DNA from: Paramecium octaurelia
Lineage: Eukaryota; Ciliophora; Oligohymenophorea; Peniculida; Parameciidae
Length of the DNA: 64,000 nt
NCBI GenBank assembly: GCA_905182995.1
Contig: CAJJDP010000162.1
Location: forward strand, 189,068 to 253,067
Direction of reading: 5' to 3'
Shown piece after piece: positions 12,819 through 25,277 of the stretch. Below the pieces are notes generated by a model. It was not told where the DNA came from. It was given only the letters and a program-made list of their open reading frames with translations, and did not search any database. Position 1 is the stretch's first letter. Every line of letters starts with the position of its first letter. Made by a program: the position numbers and the translations under genes.

Positions 12819-14190
12819 ATGAATTCAGAAAATTTAAATCCGCTTACTAGGCAATTTGAGATATTAAATTCAAATGATAAAGCAGCATTATTTTATTTAT
12901 CAAGTAAATTATATACATAATTTATAAGGGGATTATTCTAAAGAAGAATTAGTGAAACTAGCAATAAATTTATAAAAAATGATCATATAAGAGTAAAATG
13001 ATAAAATGAATTTAAAGAAGTAGATAAGTAATTTGAGTCAATAATCACCAAAACAGTTTATTGAAGAGAGTGAAGCAAATCATTAAAGTCAATTATGCGA
13101 TATTGCAATATAAAAATATAATTCCCTAATTATCCAATATGAGAGACTCTTTTAAGCGAATAAGGAAATATCTGAAAAATATTCAAATATAGAAGATTAC
13201 TATTAAGCTAGAATTGCTGACTTAAAAAAATAAAATGAGGAGATTTAAAAACAGTTATTTTTATATCAAGAAGAGATTTTTAAAGCCTAAGATAAATAGA
13301 GATTTCCGTTTCCTTAGAACACTAAATATGAGGGGGAATTTAAATAATTGTCAAAGAAATATGAAAGTGTTTAATAATAATGTTAAGAAGCTATCAAAAT
13401 ATTTTAATCGGAAGTTGAAAAAAAACAAAAAAATAACGACTAAATTTTTGAGAACATTTTGGCTCAAATCGACTAGATGAATCAAGTTATAGAGGAGTTG
13501 AATCAATAATATATACATTTTTAACAAACAAATAATGTCAAAGACGTTTAGATTAATAATGTATTGGAAAATCATTAAAGTCTCTTATAATTAAATCAGA
13601 TTAGTTTGAGTTATTTTAAGAAAAGTTTGGCATTAATGTAGCAAGGTATCAAGAATCAAGAGAGAAGAATTACTTTATTAGAAAAAGAGAATAATAAATT
13701 AAAAGAGTATATTTAAAATCTAATCAAAATCGGTTAGAAGGAGATAGATGAAAATAAGGAATTTATTTAGTCTTTAATTCAAAGATAAAATACAAGGTTT
13801 AATTAATCGAATACTAATTAAATAATAGACAGTTATCATAAGTTTAAAGATACATTAAGATTGTTGAATGTAGAATTCTATTAGATTTTGTTATAGTTTA
13901 GTTCTTAAGGCTTAACTATTTCATAGTTGTAAGTGAAATTTAACAATTAAAACAAATTATTGGACATCATTAAGGAAAAAACGAGATTCCTTTAAGAAAA
14001 CTCCCCTTCAAACTTTTAATAATTAATTGTACTTATGGGTTAATTTAAGGAGATCTTTAACAGCCTCAAATAATACATAGATGCTTAAAACTAGCTCACT
14101 GATGTTTTCTGTATTTAGGATAAATTCTTTGAATCTTATGAAAAGGTAGTATAAAAATTATAGGAGACGGAATATCCTTAATTGAATTGA
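12819..14190 (+). CDS. Long coiled-coil protein, 448 aa
   Basis: Two exons, 12819-12903 and 12929-14190, with a 25-nt intron ending AAG (1347 nt). Almost the whole product is predicted coiled coil (ANKEISEKYSNIEDYY, LLEKENNKLKEYIQNLIK), rich in Q encoded by TAA/TAG, which is why standard translation shows nothing here. There is no transmembrane segment. The gene diverges from the CCCH gene across 233 bp and is followed after 85 bp by the PTB-like gene on the same strand. It could be a structural cytoskeletal or basal-body protein; no specific family is recognised. Confidence 0.8.
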
Positions 14191-14275
14191 TGAGCGATAT
14201 TAAACAGATAATATATATATATAAATGATATGTGATTTCAATAATAGTATTCGATATAAATAATAAAAATATATA

Positions 14276-15671
14276 ATGATATCTGAGAATGAGAGTACAA
14301 GAGTTTTGTTGGTGATTGTGCAGAATCCTTAATCAATAATACTGCCTCATTCTTTGTTCTATCGATACTTTTCAAATTATGGGGAAGTTAATAAGATATT
14401 GATATTCGAGAAAGGGAAGCTATGGAAATGTTTTATAGAGATGGCTACTTTATAATAGGCCAAGATATCGCAGTAATAATTGAATGGCTGTTAGTTGTAC
14501 GAGTAAACAATAATGAATGTGTAAAATAATCTAAATGAATAATAGTTACTATTCGACATTGCAGAGTGTCACATTTCTGAACAACAATTCAGGTGGTGTG
14601 GATTATAAGGCAATGAAACAAAGAAACTCAACCAAGACTGTGAATGTTTATGAATAAGACTATTATCCTAAGACCTATAGTCAACCTTTGATAACTCAAT
14701 AAGACACGAAATTAAGCATGGCAAGTTTTGGAAATGAGAGAACAAGGGCCAGTCTAAATGACAAATAGGATTTTCAGGATTATAAAAATGAATGGGAACC
14801 TTCAAAAATATAAACATCGCTGGAATTTATAGATGATAGTGATTCTCCTAGAAACAGATAGTATGCATCCTTTAAATCAATATAATTTGATGACAATGAA
14901 CATGACCCCATAGATGAGGACATAATGCATGCATTTTCATCAGAAAAAAACACTTACCTAAATTCGTATATGTTTTCGATACCAGAAGTAGAAGACAAGA
15001 TAAAGAATCAAGATATTGACCCATACACTTATGTATCACCTTAATTCTTAAGAGAAAATCAACCTTCCAAAGTTGTCTATATGAGAGGGTTGATGAATCA
15101 GAATATTACACCATTAAACATATTTAATTTACTATCAAATTTCGGAAATGTGTTAGTAATTATTCATATCAAGAATAAAACATCAGCATTGGTGTAATTT
15201 GAGAAATTGCAACATGCTTAAAATGCACTTGACCATCTTAATAATCAAGTGTTCTTTGGATACAAATTGAAAATCTTTTATTCCAATTATTAAGAAATTC
15301 AGTTTCCTTTGCCATTCCAATCCCCTTAAACTCAAGTATTTATGCCCATTCCCTCTCAATTCAGATTTAGTGATGGCAAATCTATATCATTCAATCCACC
15401 TAGCCAAATACTGCATTTGAGTAATATCAAAGGGAAGATGTGTGAAGATGAATCCTACATTAAAGAGATCTTTAAGGGAATTGGAAATGTTCAAGCAATC
15501 AAATTTATACATATTGACAAGTAAGAAAACCTCTATAATAGATAAAAACATATGGCATTAGTAAGATTATCATCATTAGAAGAAGCATTGAATGGAGCAG
15601 CTTTACTTCACGGCAAAGAAGTGATGGGCAGAAAGATCAATGTTTCATTTACCAAAAGTAAATTATGCTGA
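14276..15671 (+). CDS. PTB/hnRNP-L-like RNA-binding protein with three RRMs
   Basis: Exons 14276-14520 and 14546-15671 with a 25-nt intron give 456 aa. The N-terminal RRM (residues about 8-95, LLVIVQNPQSIILPHSLFYRYF...NYGEV) has the LxVxVxN start of polypyrimidine-tract-binding proteins. A second RRM (about 255-335, KVVYMRGL...NFGNV, FFGYKLKIFYS) also has the PTB look. A third C-terminal RRM (about 370-453, ILHLSNI, GRKINVSFTKS) ends the protein. The linker between RRM1 and RRM2 is acidic and low-complexity. The expected role is binding pyrimidine-rich RNA in splicing, stability or translation control. The family is inferred from the RRM signatures; orthology to PTBP1 is not proven. Confidence 0.85.
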
Positions 15672-15751
15672 AATGTAACAGAGTCAGCTTTTGCTCAAGT
15701 ATTATGACTTTCTAAAACAATATAATTATTAATTATCCTTATTCTTATATT

Positions 15752-16801
15752 TCATGCTTTTACACCAGATGATGCGAATAGATCCTCAGTTTTCTTTTCA
15801 ACTTCAGGCTCGAATTAACATAATTGCAAGCTTCTTTGGAATTGGCTTATTCTTTTGATGATTCTGGAATGCAAGTAAGTCTTAGAGGCATGAATATGAT
15901 AATGCAAATATTGTCTATTATCACTATGTATAATACCTAAATCCTTATAAAAATGTAGATAATTATTCTATATTCTTGCTAAAATGTTAAGCCTTGAATA
16001 ATGTCATTGTTATTAATTAAGAATTTGGATCCACTTTGATATTTGACACCTCTGGAAATGCTGCTTTCAATATAGATGATTGATAATTGGATCTTGAAAT
16101 GGGAGGAGCCATCTTCACATTTTTCTTTGCATCAATTATCTCGGTGATTATTAGATTTGCTAATGTTCTATCTACATTGTCAGAAAATGAAATCTCATAG
16201 AAAATGTTCAAAGCATCTTTGTCAGGGATAGCATAAACAACTTCATTCTCCCTGCTTTGATATTTGAATGGAGATGCTGCTTCTCCTTTATTGATTTGAT
16301 CAAATGCCTACTCAAATGCAGCTGCATAGAAGTTTCTTCTTATCTATGAGAAATCCTTAGTGACCTTCTCAAACAATTTCTAATTTTCTGCTCTTATCTA
16401 TAATTTTAGTTCTTAGATTTCTGCCTTCTCTGCTTCTGTAGCATTCTTTGGAATCTTAGGTTCTTCTTTGGCAGATGCAGCATCAAATGAAAATGTCAAA
16501 TGAAATCCAACATCTACAGCTTCCTTAGTGTAATCTATCCCTTATTTATATGTAATACCCTTATAGTATTTCTCAATCATGTAGTTACCTGCTATGCTGA
16601 ATATCTCATTAAAATTAAAACAAGTAAATGATAGAAACAATTTACCATCTTCCTTATATTACAATTTAGTGCATGAGTAATTGTAATCCTTTGCAACCAC
16701 GATTCTTGGATCCTTTTTCCTACAATCATAATCTTAAATTACATGATCAAATCCATAATCTAGGTTTGAAGTAGCTTATTCTGTGGATCTATGAGCATCA
16801 T
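15752..16801 (-). CDS. ARPC2: Arp2/3 complex subunit 2 (p34-Arc)
   Basis: Exons 16801-16743, 16719-15937 and 15914-15752 (1005 nt, 334 aa) with introns of 23 and 22 nt. The N-terminus MMLIDPQNKLLQTQI aligns with the p34 start, and the middle has QIRRNFYAAAFEQAF like the p34 NCFASVFEKYF region. The C-terminal helix FRQYLHYHIHASKTYLHSR is nearly diagnostic of ARPC2. p34 is a core scaffold of the seven-subunit Arp2/3 complex that nucleates branched actin filaments. The gene converges with the PTB-like gene (80 bp between stops). The splice at 15914/15937 is confirmed because it restores the conserved helix. Confidence 0.93.
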
Positions 16802-16902
16802 TTTTGTTAATTATTTATTTTATTATATATTTTAGAGACAATCTTTCAATTCTCTCTAAATAAATTAAAAATATAGACTCTAATATTTTAATGCTATATT
16901 AA

Positions 16903-18288
16903 TCACTTTTATGCTCCATTAATTCTTCTAATTTATTCTTTTACACTTTTCCTATTTTCATAAACTTGTCTTTTCATATCCAAAATGCATTCAAGAGATC
17001 TCTTGATGTACTTATGAATGAGAGAATTGTTGTTAATGTTAGGATAAATTTAATCAAACAACGCCAAACTTCTTTCCCATTATTATTCCTAACTATCAGT
17101 GTCAATATTTTATTCTTCATTTTTAATACTATTGATAAAACTACTCATTTTATCTAGAATTTCTTGATTTAATTGAATGCTTGCTTGTTAATTCTCTATT
17201 GGAAACAATGTGCAAATTATATGAGACAGATTCTATATTGCTTACATCATTTAATCATTGAATCTATCACAACAATTATATAAATCTAAATAGTTTAAAA
17301 ATAATACTTAATATTCCTGCATTATTTGAAGGATTTTCCCTCACAATATTGTTAAATTGTTTATCTTATTCTGATAATTTCAAAACTAGATCATTGAATA
17401 AGAGTTGAATTTGTTTTTTTGACTGTTACAATTCTTACAATTAACTGTAAAGATCACTTTTTTTTTTCTACAACTTTTTAATAGTTTCTGCAAATTCTTT
17501 ATTCTATTATATTGTTTTCTTAAAAACATCTTCAAAGTATGAAAACACCATTAAGTTACTTTTCAATTTTTCTAATAATTTTTGAATAATTTAAATGTCT
17601 ACTCCATTTTCTTGTTCAATCGCACTTATAAAATTATGTAATCCTATTCTCATTTCTTTAATAATTATAATTGCTTCCTCCATTAAATTAATTATGCCGT
17701 AATATTAAGCATCCTAAAACTCGTCATCCTATATATTTTAAGAAATGTTTTGAGAAAGAATTTTATCAAATTTTATTATTATGTTTTACATTTTTTCTAT
17801 TATTTAATCTCGGTCTCTATTAAAAAGTTATATTTTCTCTCTAAATTGTTCACAATTTACATCAATACTAATAGAGTTTTTTTACAAAAATTCTACTTAG
17901 TCATTCATATGAGTTTAATGATATTAAATGTTCTATTAAACCTATTCTTGGTCCTTTTCTATGAGATTCTCCAAATTTTTTTGAACTGAGATGCAACACT
18001 GATTAAAATTATCCATTTTGATTTAACTTTTAGGTGATGGTACATTTAGATCTTGATAATTTTATTCTATTAATTACTTTATGGATTTTAAGGATTAATC
18101 CCTTATTATCTAACTCTTCTCGTGACGATATCTATTGTAACAGTGTCATTCTAGCAAATTTTATTAAGTTCCTCTTCCGAACATTTCCATCCTGAAGCTT
18201 CTATCATTCTCCTCATAGCCTTCTTACACATCTATTCTTGGGAATCTAAAGGTTATCTTGGAATTTCATAGACTTGGTTTGAAATCAT
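16903..18288 (-). CDS. Coiled-coil protein, about 454 aa, with one apparent frameshift
   Basis: The ATG at 18288 opens a frame (MISNQVYEIPRQPLDSQEQ). This must gain one base near the TTTT run at 18060-18063 to join a long frame that ends at TGA 16903-16905. One 22-nt intron lies at 17286-17307. Exons then total 1364 nt, exactly one short of a multiple of three, which supports a single missing base in a homopolymer. The product is a K/E/Q/N-rich coiled coil (KLQKKKSDLYSQLQELQQ) with a globular N-terminal 80 residues. Two separate genes is the alternative. No family is recognised. Confidence 0.65.
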
Positions 18289-18861
18289 CTCAATTATATA
18301 TTTATCAAAATGAAAATTTGCAATTGAAATATTGAATTAAATAAGTGTATATTCGTTGAATTTTAAAATTCAAATTTGTGTTTTTATTTTTGATAATATC
18401 CAATCGAGTTATATCCTATCAATAAAATCGGATTTTAGTAATTTAATCATTTTTCTAATATCTGTTATTCTTTACGGCTTCTATCTTTTCCTATTATAAA
18501 TCCTTTTCCATTTTCAGTTATATAAAAAAGTTTTATAAAATATTATTTACTTATTTATATATCACCAATAGATAATCAACACTTCTATTCATATTAACGT
18601 GTATAACATAAATAGTGTTATTGTTTTTATTTTTATTCTGATAATTATTTTTTTATAGAGTCATTACTATTTACATTTTATTCTTAACTTTATAAGTTAT
18701 TCTAACATTATCCTAACGTTTTGAATCATTAAAATTAAAAAATTTAATGGTTGATAATTATTCATAATTTAAGATTATAAAGTTTTTATTTAAATTTATA
18801 GTTTATAACTCAGAAATTTTTATTTCATTATTCCACACATTAAAATAAATTAAAAAAAAAG
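18289..18861. other. Divergent intergenic region (573 bp)
   Basis: This is an A/T-rich spacer between two divergently transcribed starts (18288 minus, 18862 plus), so it must hold both promoters. No open frame of interest or clear structured repeat was seen. Confidence 0.6.
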
Positions 18862-20701
18862 ATGTCTAAATTTACAAAACCCAATTAAGTTCCCAGCAAG
18901 CTTGTCAAAACAAACCAAGGTGCACCAATAAAAAAATAAGACTCTGATTCTGACGAATTGAGCGATGTTCCACCTCCCCCCAAAAAATAATAATAACAAA
19001 AGGCAGTTGTTGGCACAACTAAAGTAGCTGCTAAAGCACCACAAGTAGATTCAGACGAGTAAGATGAACCAGTTAAGTTGGTATAAACTGTGAAAAAGGG
19101 CAGCTTTGATGCTACAAAGTCAAACACCACAAATTAAAATGTCCCTAAGTAGGCATAAAAGAAGCCTGTTCAAGAGGATGATGATTCTGATGATGTTCCA
19201 CCTCCCCCAAAGAAAGGAGCAGTGGTTTAAAAAAAGCCTGTTAAATAATAGGATTCTGATGAGGAATCAGATGATGCCCCTACTCCCCCCAAAAAGGTGA
19301 CTGCCCCAGTTAAACAAGTTGCTAAACCAGCTGTTTAAACTAAAGTCCCAGTTAAACCATAAATTTAATAAGATGATTCTGATGAAGAATCTGATGATGT
19401 CCCTCCTCCAAAGAAGCCTGTTGTTGCTACCAAATAAGTTGCTTCTAAGCCAGTTGTCTAAACAAAGGCCCCAGTTAAACCATAAGTTTAACAAGATGAT
19501 TCAGATGAGGAATCTGAAGATGTCCCACCTCCAAAGAAGGCAGCAGTAGTCACAAAACCAGTAGCTAAACCAGCTGTCTAAACCAAGGCCCCTGTTAAAC
19601 CATAAGTCTAAGAAGATTCAGATGAAGATTCAGATGATGTTCCTCCTCCCCCCAAGAAAGGAGCAGTCGCTACTAAACCAACTGTTGCTGCTACAAAACC
19701 AGTTGCAAAGGCTCCAGTCAAACCATAAGTCTAAGAAGATTCTGATGAAGACTCAGATGATGTTCCTCCTCCCCCCAAGAAACCAGTCTAATAAACTAAG
19801 GCTCCATAAAAGACTCAATAAATTGAATAAGAAGATGAGGATGAAGATGATGAAGCTCCATAACCACCTAAAGGAAAATCATTTTAACAATAATAACCTT
19901 AGAAGCAAGCTCAATAAGCTTAATAAGGATAATAAGATCATGAAGTTTTCGTAAGAGGACTCTCATTTGATGCCACCGAAGATGATATTAAAGAATTTTT
20001 CAGTGAATGTGGAAATATCAACAGCGTTAACTTGTTGAAAGGACCAAATGGAAACTCAAAGGGAATCGCTTTTGTCAGATTCTCCTCTGAAGAAGCTTAA
20101 GGTGCAGCTGTTGAATACAGTGGTTCAGAACATATGGGAAGAACAATAACTGTTGAGAAGACTAAACCAAGAGATCAAAGACCATAATAAGGAGGTTAAC
20201 AAGAAGGATAAGGAGAAAGCACAACATGCTTCATTGGAAACTTGAGTTTTTATGCTACTGAAGACTCTTTGTATCCAATTTTTGAAGACTGTGGAAACAT
20301 CAAGTAAGTAAGAATTGCTAAAGATGCAGAAGGAAAGGTATAATAATTGTATTAAATTTTAGTCAAGAGGATTTGGATATGTTGAATTCTTTGATAATGC
20401 TTCAGCTCAAAAGGGACTCTCAAAGACTGGAACTGATGTTGAAGGTAGAGCTATCAGAGTTGATCTTGCAAATTCATCATAAAGAAGTGGTGGTGGTAAC
20501 AGAGGTGATAGAGGAGGCTTCGGAGGAAGAGGAAGCTTTGGTGGACGAGGCGACAGAGGAAGTTTCGGAGGAAGAGGCCGTGGAGGAGACAGAGGATTCT
20601 CAAGAGGAGGCCGAGGAAGAGGCGGTAATTTAGATGCTAATGATATTGCTGCTAAAAAAGGAACTATTGCTGGATTTGCTGGAAAGAAAATGGCTCTATG
20701 A
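18862..20701 (+). CDS. Nucleolin-like protein (acidic repeats, two RRMs, RGG tail)
   Basis: Exons 18862-20337 and 20363-20701 with a 25-nt intron (1815 nt, 604 aa). The N-terminal half alternates acidic Ser blocks (DSDEESDDVPPPKK and variants, about seven copies) with K/A/P/V linkers, as in nucleolin, Nsr1 and Nopp140. The acidic blocks look like casein-kinase-2 substrates. RRM1 (VFVRGLSFDAT, GIAFVRFSS) and RRM2 (CFIGNLSFYAT, GFGYVEFFD) follow, then a glycine/arginine tail (GGRGSFGGRGDRG). This architecture defines nucleolin-type proteins of the nucleolus acting in rRNA transcription and processing. Codon use is GC-richer than that of neighbours, fitting high expression. Confidence 0.93.
18940..19783 (+). 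repeat. In-gene repeats encoding acidic Ser/Asp-Pro-Lys blocks
   Basis: About seven imperfect copies of a unit encoding D-S-D-E-x-S-D-D-V-P-P-P-K-K are separated by variable A/V/K/P-rich linkers inside the nucleolin gene. Copies near 19380, 19500, 19620 and 19740 are the most similar and suggest recent unit duplication. Confidence 0.85.
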
Positions 20702-21110
20702 TATTATTATAATAAATAATAAATTTGTAGAAATTTCTAATTATTTCTCTATAGAATTCATTAATAAAGTGATCTAATGAAATTCATCTTTATTCCTTAA
20801 AATTTCATAACTATAAAATGAGTCACCGTTTGCAAAATAAAAAAAAATCATTATTATTTCTTGTTAAACTTTTTACTTTAAAAATTGAAGGGTGAACATA
20901 GATTGTAGACAATTCACTTAAATTGGATACATAATTTACCATAATTTTAAATATTATTTAAATTTATTAAATTAAACAGGACCTGGTTTAGATGTAACTT
21001 AAATCTTTAAAAAATAGATTTAAGATTGATGCAATTCAATTTGGTAAGGAAAGAATGTGGTATTTACACAAAAGATTACAGGATATTTATTGGATTTAGA
21101 TAAGAATAAT
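20702..21110. other. Intergenic region between convergent genes
   Basis: 409 bp of A/T-rich DNA between two stop codons. A slightly GC-richer patch at 20970-21080 reads as a short protein-like stretch but is closed by TGA in every frame within about 25 codons, so no gene is called. Confidence 0.5.
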
Positions 21111-21778
21111 TCACAACTTTTATAATTTATCAATTGACTTATGTAAATACTAATTTATATGCTTTAAGCGAGATATTTCTAATTTTTAAGAATCGATAAT
21201 TTCTTTCTACTCTTTAAACTTAGCTTCGTACTCTTTGATTTTTTACTACATCAGTTTTCTTTCTTCTAAGAAGTTTAAATGATCATCTAAAATTTACAAT
21301 TGTTTTCTGATCACACTTTAATTCTTATTTTCTTCATCATTTTATATGTTTTATTATTTATCTTATTCATTCAACCTATTTATAGACTCTACTTTTACAA
21401 ATTCTTAAGTCTCATGATTTCTTCATCTTTTTCCTGTTTATCTTCTTCTAAAGTTATCAAAGCGGACTCGTAAATCTTTATTTTATTCTCTAAAATCTAC
21501 TCTCTTTCATTTATCTATTTCTTCTCATCCTCTTCATCCAAATGATCCCACTCTTCCTCTTCTTTTTCTTATTCTTGAGTTTGTTATTGAAATTCAGCTG
21601 AAAAACTAAAACGATTATCTTCTTTTGGTTTCTATAATTATCTTAAACTTTAGTTTATGAGGTTGTTTAGACTTCTACTGGATTTCGATAACTCATCATG
21701 CATATCAAGAAGTCTACTATAGATGTCTCCCTGACTGAAAGAGGATGATCTATGAGAAAGCTTCATAATTGCATTCAT
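21111..21778 (-). CDS. Coiled-coil protein, 214 aa
   Basis: Exons 21778-21399 and 21375-21111 around a 23-nt intron (645 nt). The product starts MNAIMKLSHRSSSFSQGD. After a short Ser-rich head it is a continuous acidic/basic heptad-rich coil (QEQEKEEEEWDHLDEEDE, LEEDKQEKDEEIMRLKN). It is tandem with the next minus-strand gene, whose stop lies 26 bp upstream of this start. No conserved domain is recognised. Confidence 0.78.
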
Positions 21779-21804
21779 TAAATAGAAAATTATAATAATA
21801 TGAA

Positions 21805-22363
21805 TCAAAGTTGTTTTCCACTTTTCTTTTCAAAATTCTCCAACCATTATTTATATTTTTATTGCATTTATACAAATTAGAAATGTGCTTCCTCAATGCT
21901 TTCTTCTTCGAGTTCTTAATTTTTTTTCGAGATGAATGCAGTTTAGGAAGATGGAGTTATATTTATCAATTTCCTTTTGACTTACTGAGTATTTTTTACA
22001 ACTGAAATGTCATCATCAGTTCCTAGTTAATGATAGAAAGATTCCAAGACTGTGATCCTTGTTTTACGAGCATAGGTTTCTTAAATGTTAGTTTATTTCT
22101 TTAGCTCCTCATGTTTTCCTGGTGTATGAAATCTTGTATTTTTAAGTTTAAAAGAGGGACTCTATCTTAATTGATTTACATCTTATTATTTCATCTGACA
22201 TTTTAAGGAATTAAATTACCAACAATTTATCTTCAGCTGAGTTTTGCATTATCATTTTTGGAGTTTAAAAACTACTATTATTTTCTAATCTTCCACATTT
22301 TATAGCACTTCCACCTCGGCGATTGCTTTAAAAATATGGATTTACTCTTGTACCTACTATCAT
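21805..22363 (-). CDS. Hypothetical protein, 177 aa
   Basis: Exons 22363-22220 and 22194-21805 (534 nt). The 25-nt intron ends in CAG rather than TAG and is needed to keep the frame open. The product starts MIVGTRVNPYFQSNRRGG, is basic in its first half, contains a phosphorylation-type TPGKHEELK segment and ends in a short acidic helix. It diverges from the AGC kinase gene across 165 bp. Function unknown. Confidence 0.72.
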
Positions 22364-22528
22364 TTTTATTAATAAATTAAATATTCTTTTTAAGTATATT
22401 AATATCTATAATATTATATAGATGATATTTTGAGTAGTTTTAGTATTTTTCAATTTATATCCAAATTTATATTATTGTTAATCAAATATGGAATTGATTA
22501 TATTAATAATATTAATCATTTTTCTTTT

Positions 22529-23696
22529 ATGGGCTAATGTTTTGATAGTTGTAGGGAAAGCAATTCAGATAGGGTTTCATTGGAATCCCAGAATAAAGTA
22601 AGTATCTAGGAAAAAGTGTATGATAATTATAGAAATAATTTTACAACTCAAATGAGTGAATTGATTGAGAAAGAATAAATGTAGAAAACTGACATTACTC
22701 ATTTTAAATTACTAAAGACATTAGGAAAAGGAGCATGTGGAAAAGTATTATTAGTGAAAAAAAAGAATAAAAATACACAATATGCAATGAAAATAGTCTC
22801 AAAGCAGAGAGCCAAAGAAGAATATATTTAGGCAGAGAGATTCATATTATAGCATATTACACATCCCTTCATTACAAAACTCCACTTTGCTTTTCAGAGT
22901 GATAGTAAACTATACTTAATAATGGATTTCTGTTAAGGAGGAGAACTCTTTTTCCATTTGAGAAGAGCCTACAAATTTAGCGAGGAATAATCAAAATTTT
23001 ATATTTGTGAAATAATAGTTGCATTAGAGCATCTCCATAAAAATAAAATATTGTACAGAGATTTAAAACCAGAAAACATATTAATATGCTCAGATGGACA
23101 CATCAAACTGATTGATTTCGGATTATCAAAAATATTGTCAGATATTAAAACTAGATCTCATTCAGTTGTTGGTACACCTGAATATTTAGCTCCTGAGATC
23201 TACTAAGATGAAGGATAAGGACATGACGAATAGTGCGATTGGTGGTCTTTAGGAGCCTTATTGTATGAAATGCTGACTGGAGCTGCTCCTTTTTATAGTG
23301 TCGATAGAACTCTAATGTTTAGAAATAGATTAGAAAAGCCTTTAGATATCAAACCTTGGTTTAGCGAGGAATGCAAGTCTTTGTTATAAGGATTGTTGAA
23401 TAATGATGTAAATACAGGATAATTATTATTTTTAGGCTAATTAGAGGTTAGATGTTAATTAAATAAAATCACACGGGTTCTTTAGGGGGATAGATTGGGA
23501 AGGTGTTGTTTACAAGTAATTGGAGCCTCCTATCAAATTGGAATTGAAGGGACCTTCAGACTTATAATATTTTAATAGGGTAGTAAAAATAAACTGATTT
23601 TAGATGTTTATAGATGAACCAGCTATAGACAGTCCTGAATCATGCAGAAATGAGAAGAAATTTGAGAATTTTAGTTTCGATGAAGATGAATCTTGA
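22529..23696 (+). CDS. AGC-family Ser/Thr protein kinase with N-myristoylation-type start
   Basis: Exons 22529-23407, 23436-23579 and 23604-23696 (1116 nt, 371 aa). The start was chosen at [14 protein letters not shown] because it is in frame with the kinase and gives a classic Met-Gly-x-Cys signal for N-myristoylation plus nearby cysteines for palmitoylation; an upstream ATG at 22489 is out of frame. Kinase motifs are GKGACGKV (P-loop), YAMKIV (Lys), [11 protein letters not shown] (catalytic Asp), DFGLSK and TPEYLAPE. The AGC tail follows ([11 protein letters not shown]...PPIKLEL). It is closest in look to PKA/PKG/S6K-type kinases, likely a membrane-tethered signalling kinase. All essential residues are present, so it should be active. 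Confidence 0.9.
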
Positions 23697-23741
23697 TTTA
23701 TCTATTTAATGTGATATAATTAATTACAAATATAGTTAAAA

Positions 23742-25277
23742 TCATTATTAAAATCTGCTAGCACCATATCTAACTTCCAATCTTAGATTATCATCAATTG
23801 TTAATCCTGCACATACTTTAACTAAATTTTCAAGCATAGCTCTTTGTCTTGATAGAGAATTGATGGTAGTGATTCCACTTTCTGATTTTGGAGCTTTCAT
23901 CAAATAACTCAACCAAGATAAGACTGTGTCGAATCTTTGATATTCAGAAGAATCTTTGGAGAATTGAATTCTCTCAAATAATTCGCACAATAACAATAGA
24001 TCCATAATCAATGGAGCAGCCAATAATGAATCTTCACAAACATTGTAAACTGCAAAAGTTTATCTTCCTCCCAAAAAGATTTCAGCAATATACTCATCCA
24101 TAGCCTTCTTGCTATCTCCAGTTTCAGGACAGTACTTAATAACAATGGTATGATCAATGTTCAATTCTTCTTCTGTTGGATATAAAACTTTATTGGATTC
24201 CAAGATGTCATCAACACAAGTCTTCTTGCTTCTCTCCTTGCTTTTGAAGCAAGACTCTTATGATAAATTCTTTCCATCGTTATTTCCCAAATGATTATAT
24301 GAGATAATGGCTTTTGGTTTGATACCAGCACCAACCAAATATTCAACTAAACAAGTCTTGAATTTAGTCTATCCAGTCTTGAAATCATCTCCTGCAACAA
24401 AGACTCCAGCCTTTTCTGCTAATTCAATAACTCCTGGAACAATTGTATTTTATGGTGATCCATTAATGAATGAGCATCCTTCCAAACATGCAGCACATGC
24501 AAATATTGTTGAGGCACTAATCTCTGGATGACTTGATTCAATTGATTTTAATAATTTCTCAGCTGTTCCATGAATATTTGGATCCTCAACACAAAATCTC
24601 TCTGTATTTGCTGTCCACAAGAGGATTACTTTATCCAAATTATTTTATTATTTGAAATCTGCAATATTCTTTCTAATTATGTTAAGATGCTCTAATTTAT
24701 TATTTCCTGGAATGACATTGTCTGCTCTATCTCCCTAATTAGCTGCAATGAAATCTGGATAATAAATTGAGGGTAATGGAACCAACTTTTCTAAATATGG
24801 TCTCAATTTTTATTGTAAATCATATTCAACAACTTATGCTCTGCTCATAGCATCAGCCAAATTCATTGAACTGATATCCCATCCACCAAATACTATATCA
24901 CATGGATTAACCATAGGTAACACATCTTTGAATGGAACAAAGACTTCTTCAGTGTTGCATGTACCAATCTTAATGACACTACTTTATGTAAGAGATCCAT
25001 AAAAATTTGGTTGATGAGTTCCTCTTCTGCTATTCCATGTAATATTGAATTTGTTGGCCAATATACCACCAGTAAGAGTTGTTCCATTGTTTCCTCCCCA
25101 TCCAACAAGCATAACACCTACTTTTGGAATTCTGGTGTCAGTCTTGAATTTGAAATTTGTAATCTGGGGTTTTGCTATGTACTTGTCTCCATTCTTTTCA
25201 ATGTTGGTTGACTTATAATCATAGTTGGAAATTAAGAAGTGATCATCTTATTGTGTTGTGGTTGATTAGACTTTCAT
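23742..25277 (-). CDS. INO1: Inositol-3-phosphate synthase
   Basis: An intronless frame of 511 aa, the usual length of the family. It contains the NAD-binding [11 protein letters not shown] motif (residues about 64-74), the core motif around [16 protein letters not shown] residues, [14 protein letters not shown] and the C-terminal [17 protein letters not shown]. The enzyme isomerises glucose-6-phosphate to 1D-myo-inositol-3-phosphate with NAD, the committed step of inositol synthesis for phosphoinositides, GPI anchors and inositol phosphates. It acts in the cytosol. The stop converges on the kinase gene (45 bp apart). The upstream 340 bp hold a palindrome that may be regulatory. Confidence 0.96.

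Noticed and set aside
18060-18063. Programmed +1 ribosomal frameshifting (Euplotes-like) as an explanation of the single-base shifts
   Set aside because: Sites share no slippery motif or adjacent stop pattern; they lie in varied A/T runs, which fits consensus errors or decay better.
20373-20633. Plus-strand frame with an E/V-rich tail
   Set aside because: Shifted-frame reading of the nucleolin RRM2 and RGG tail.
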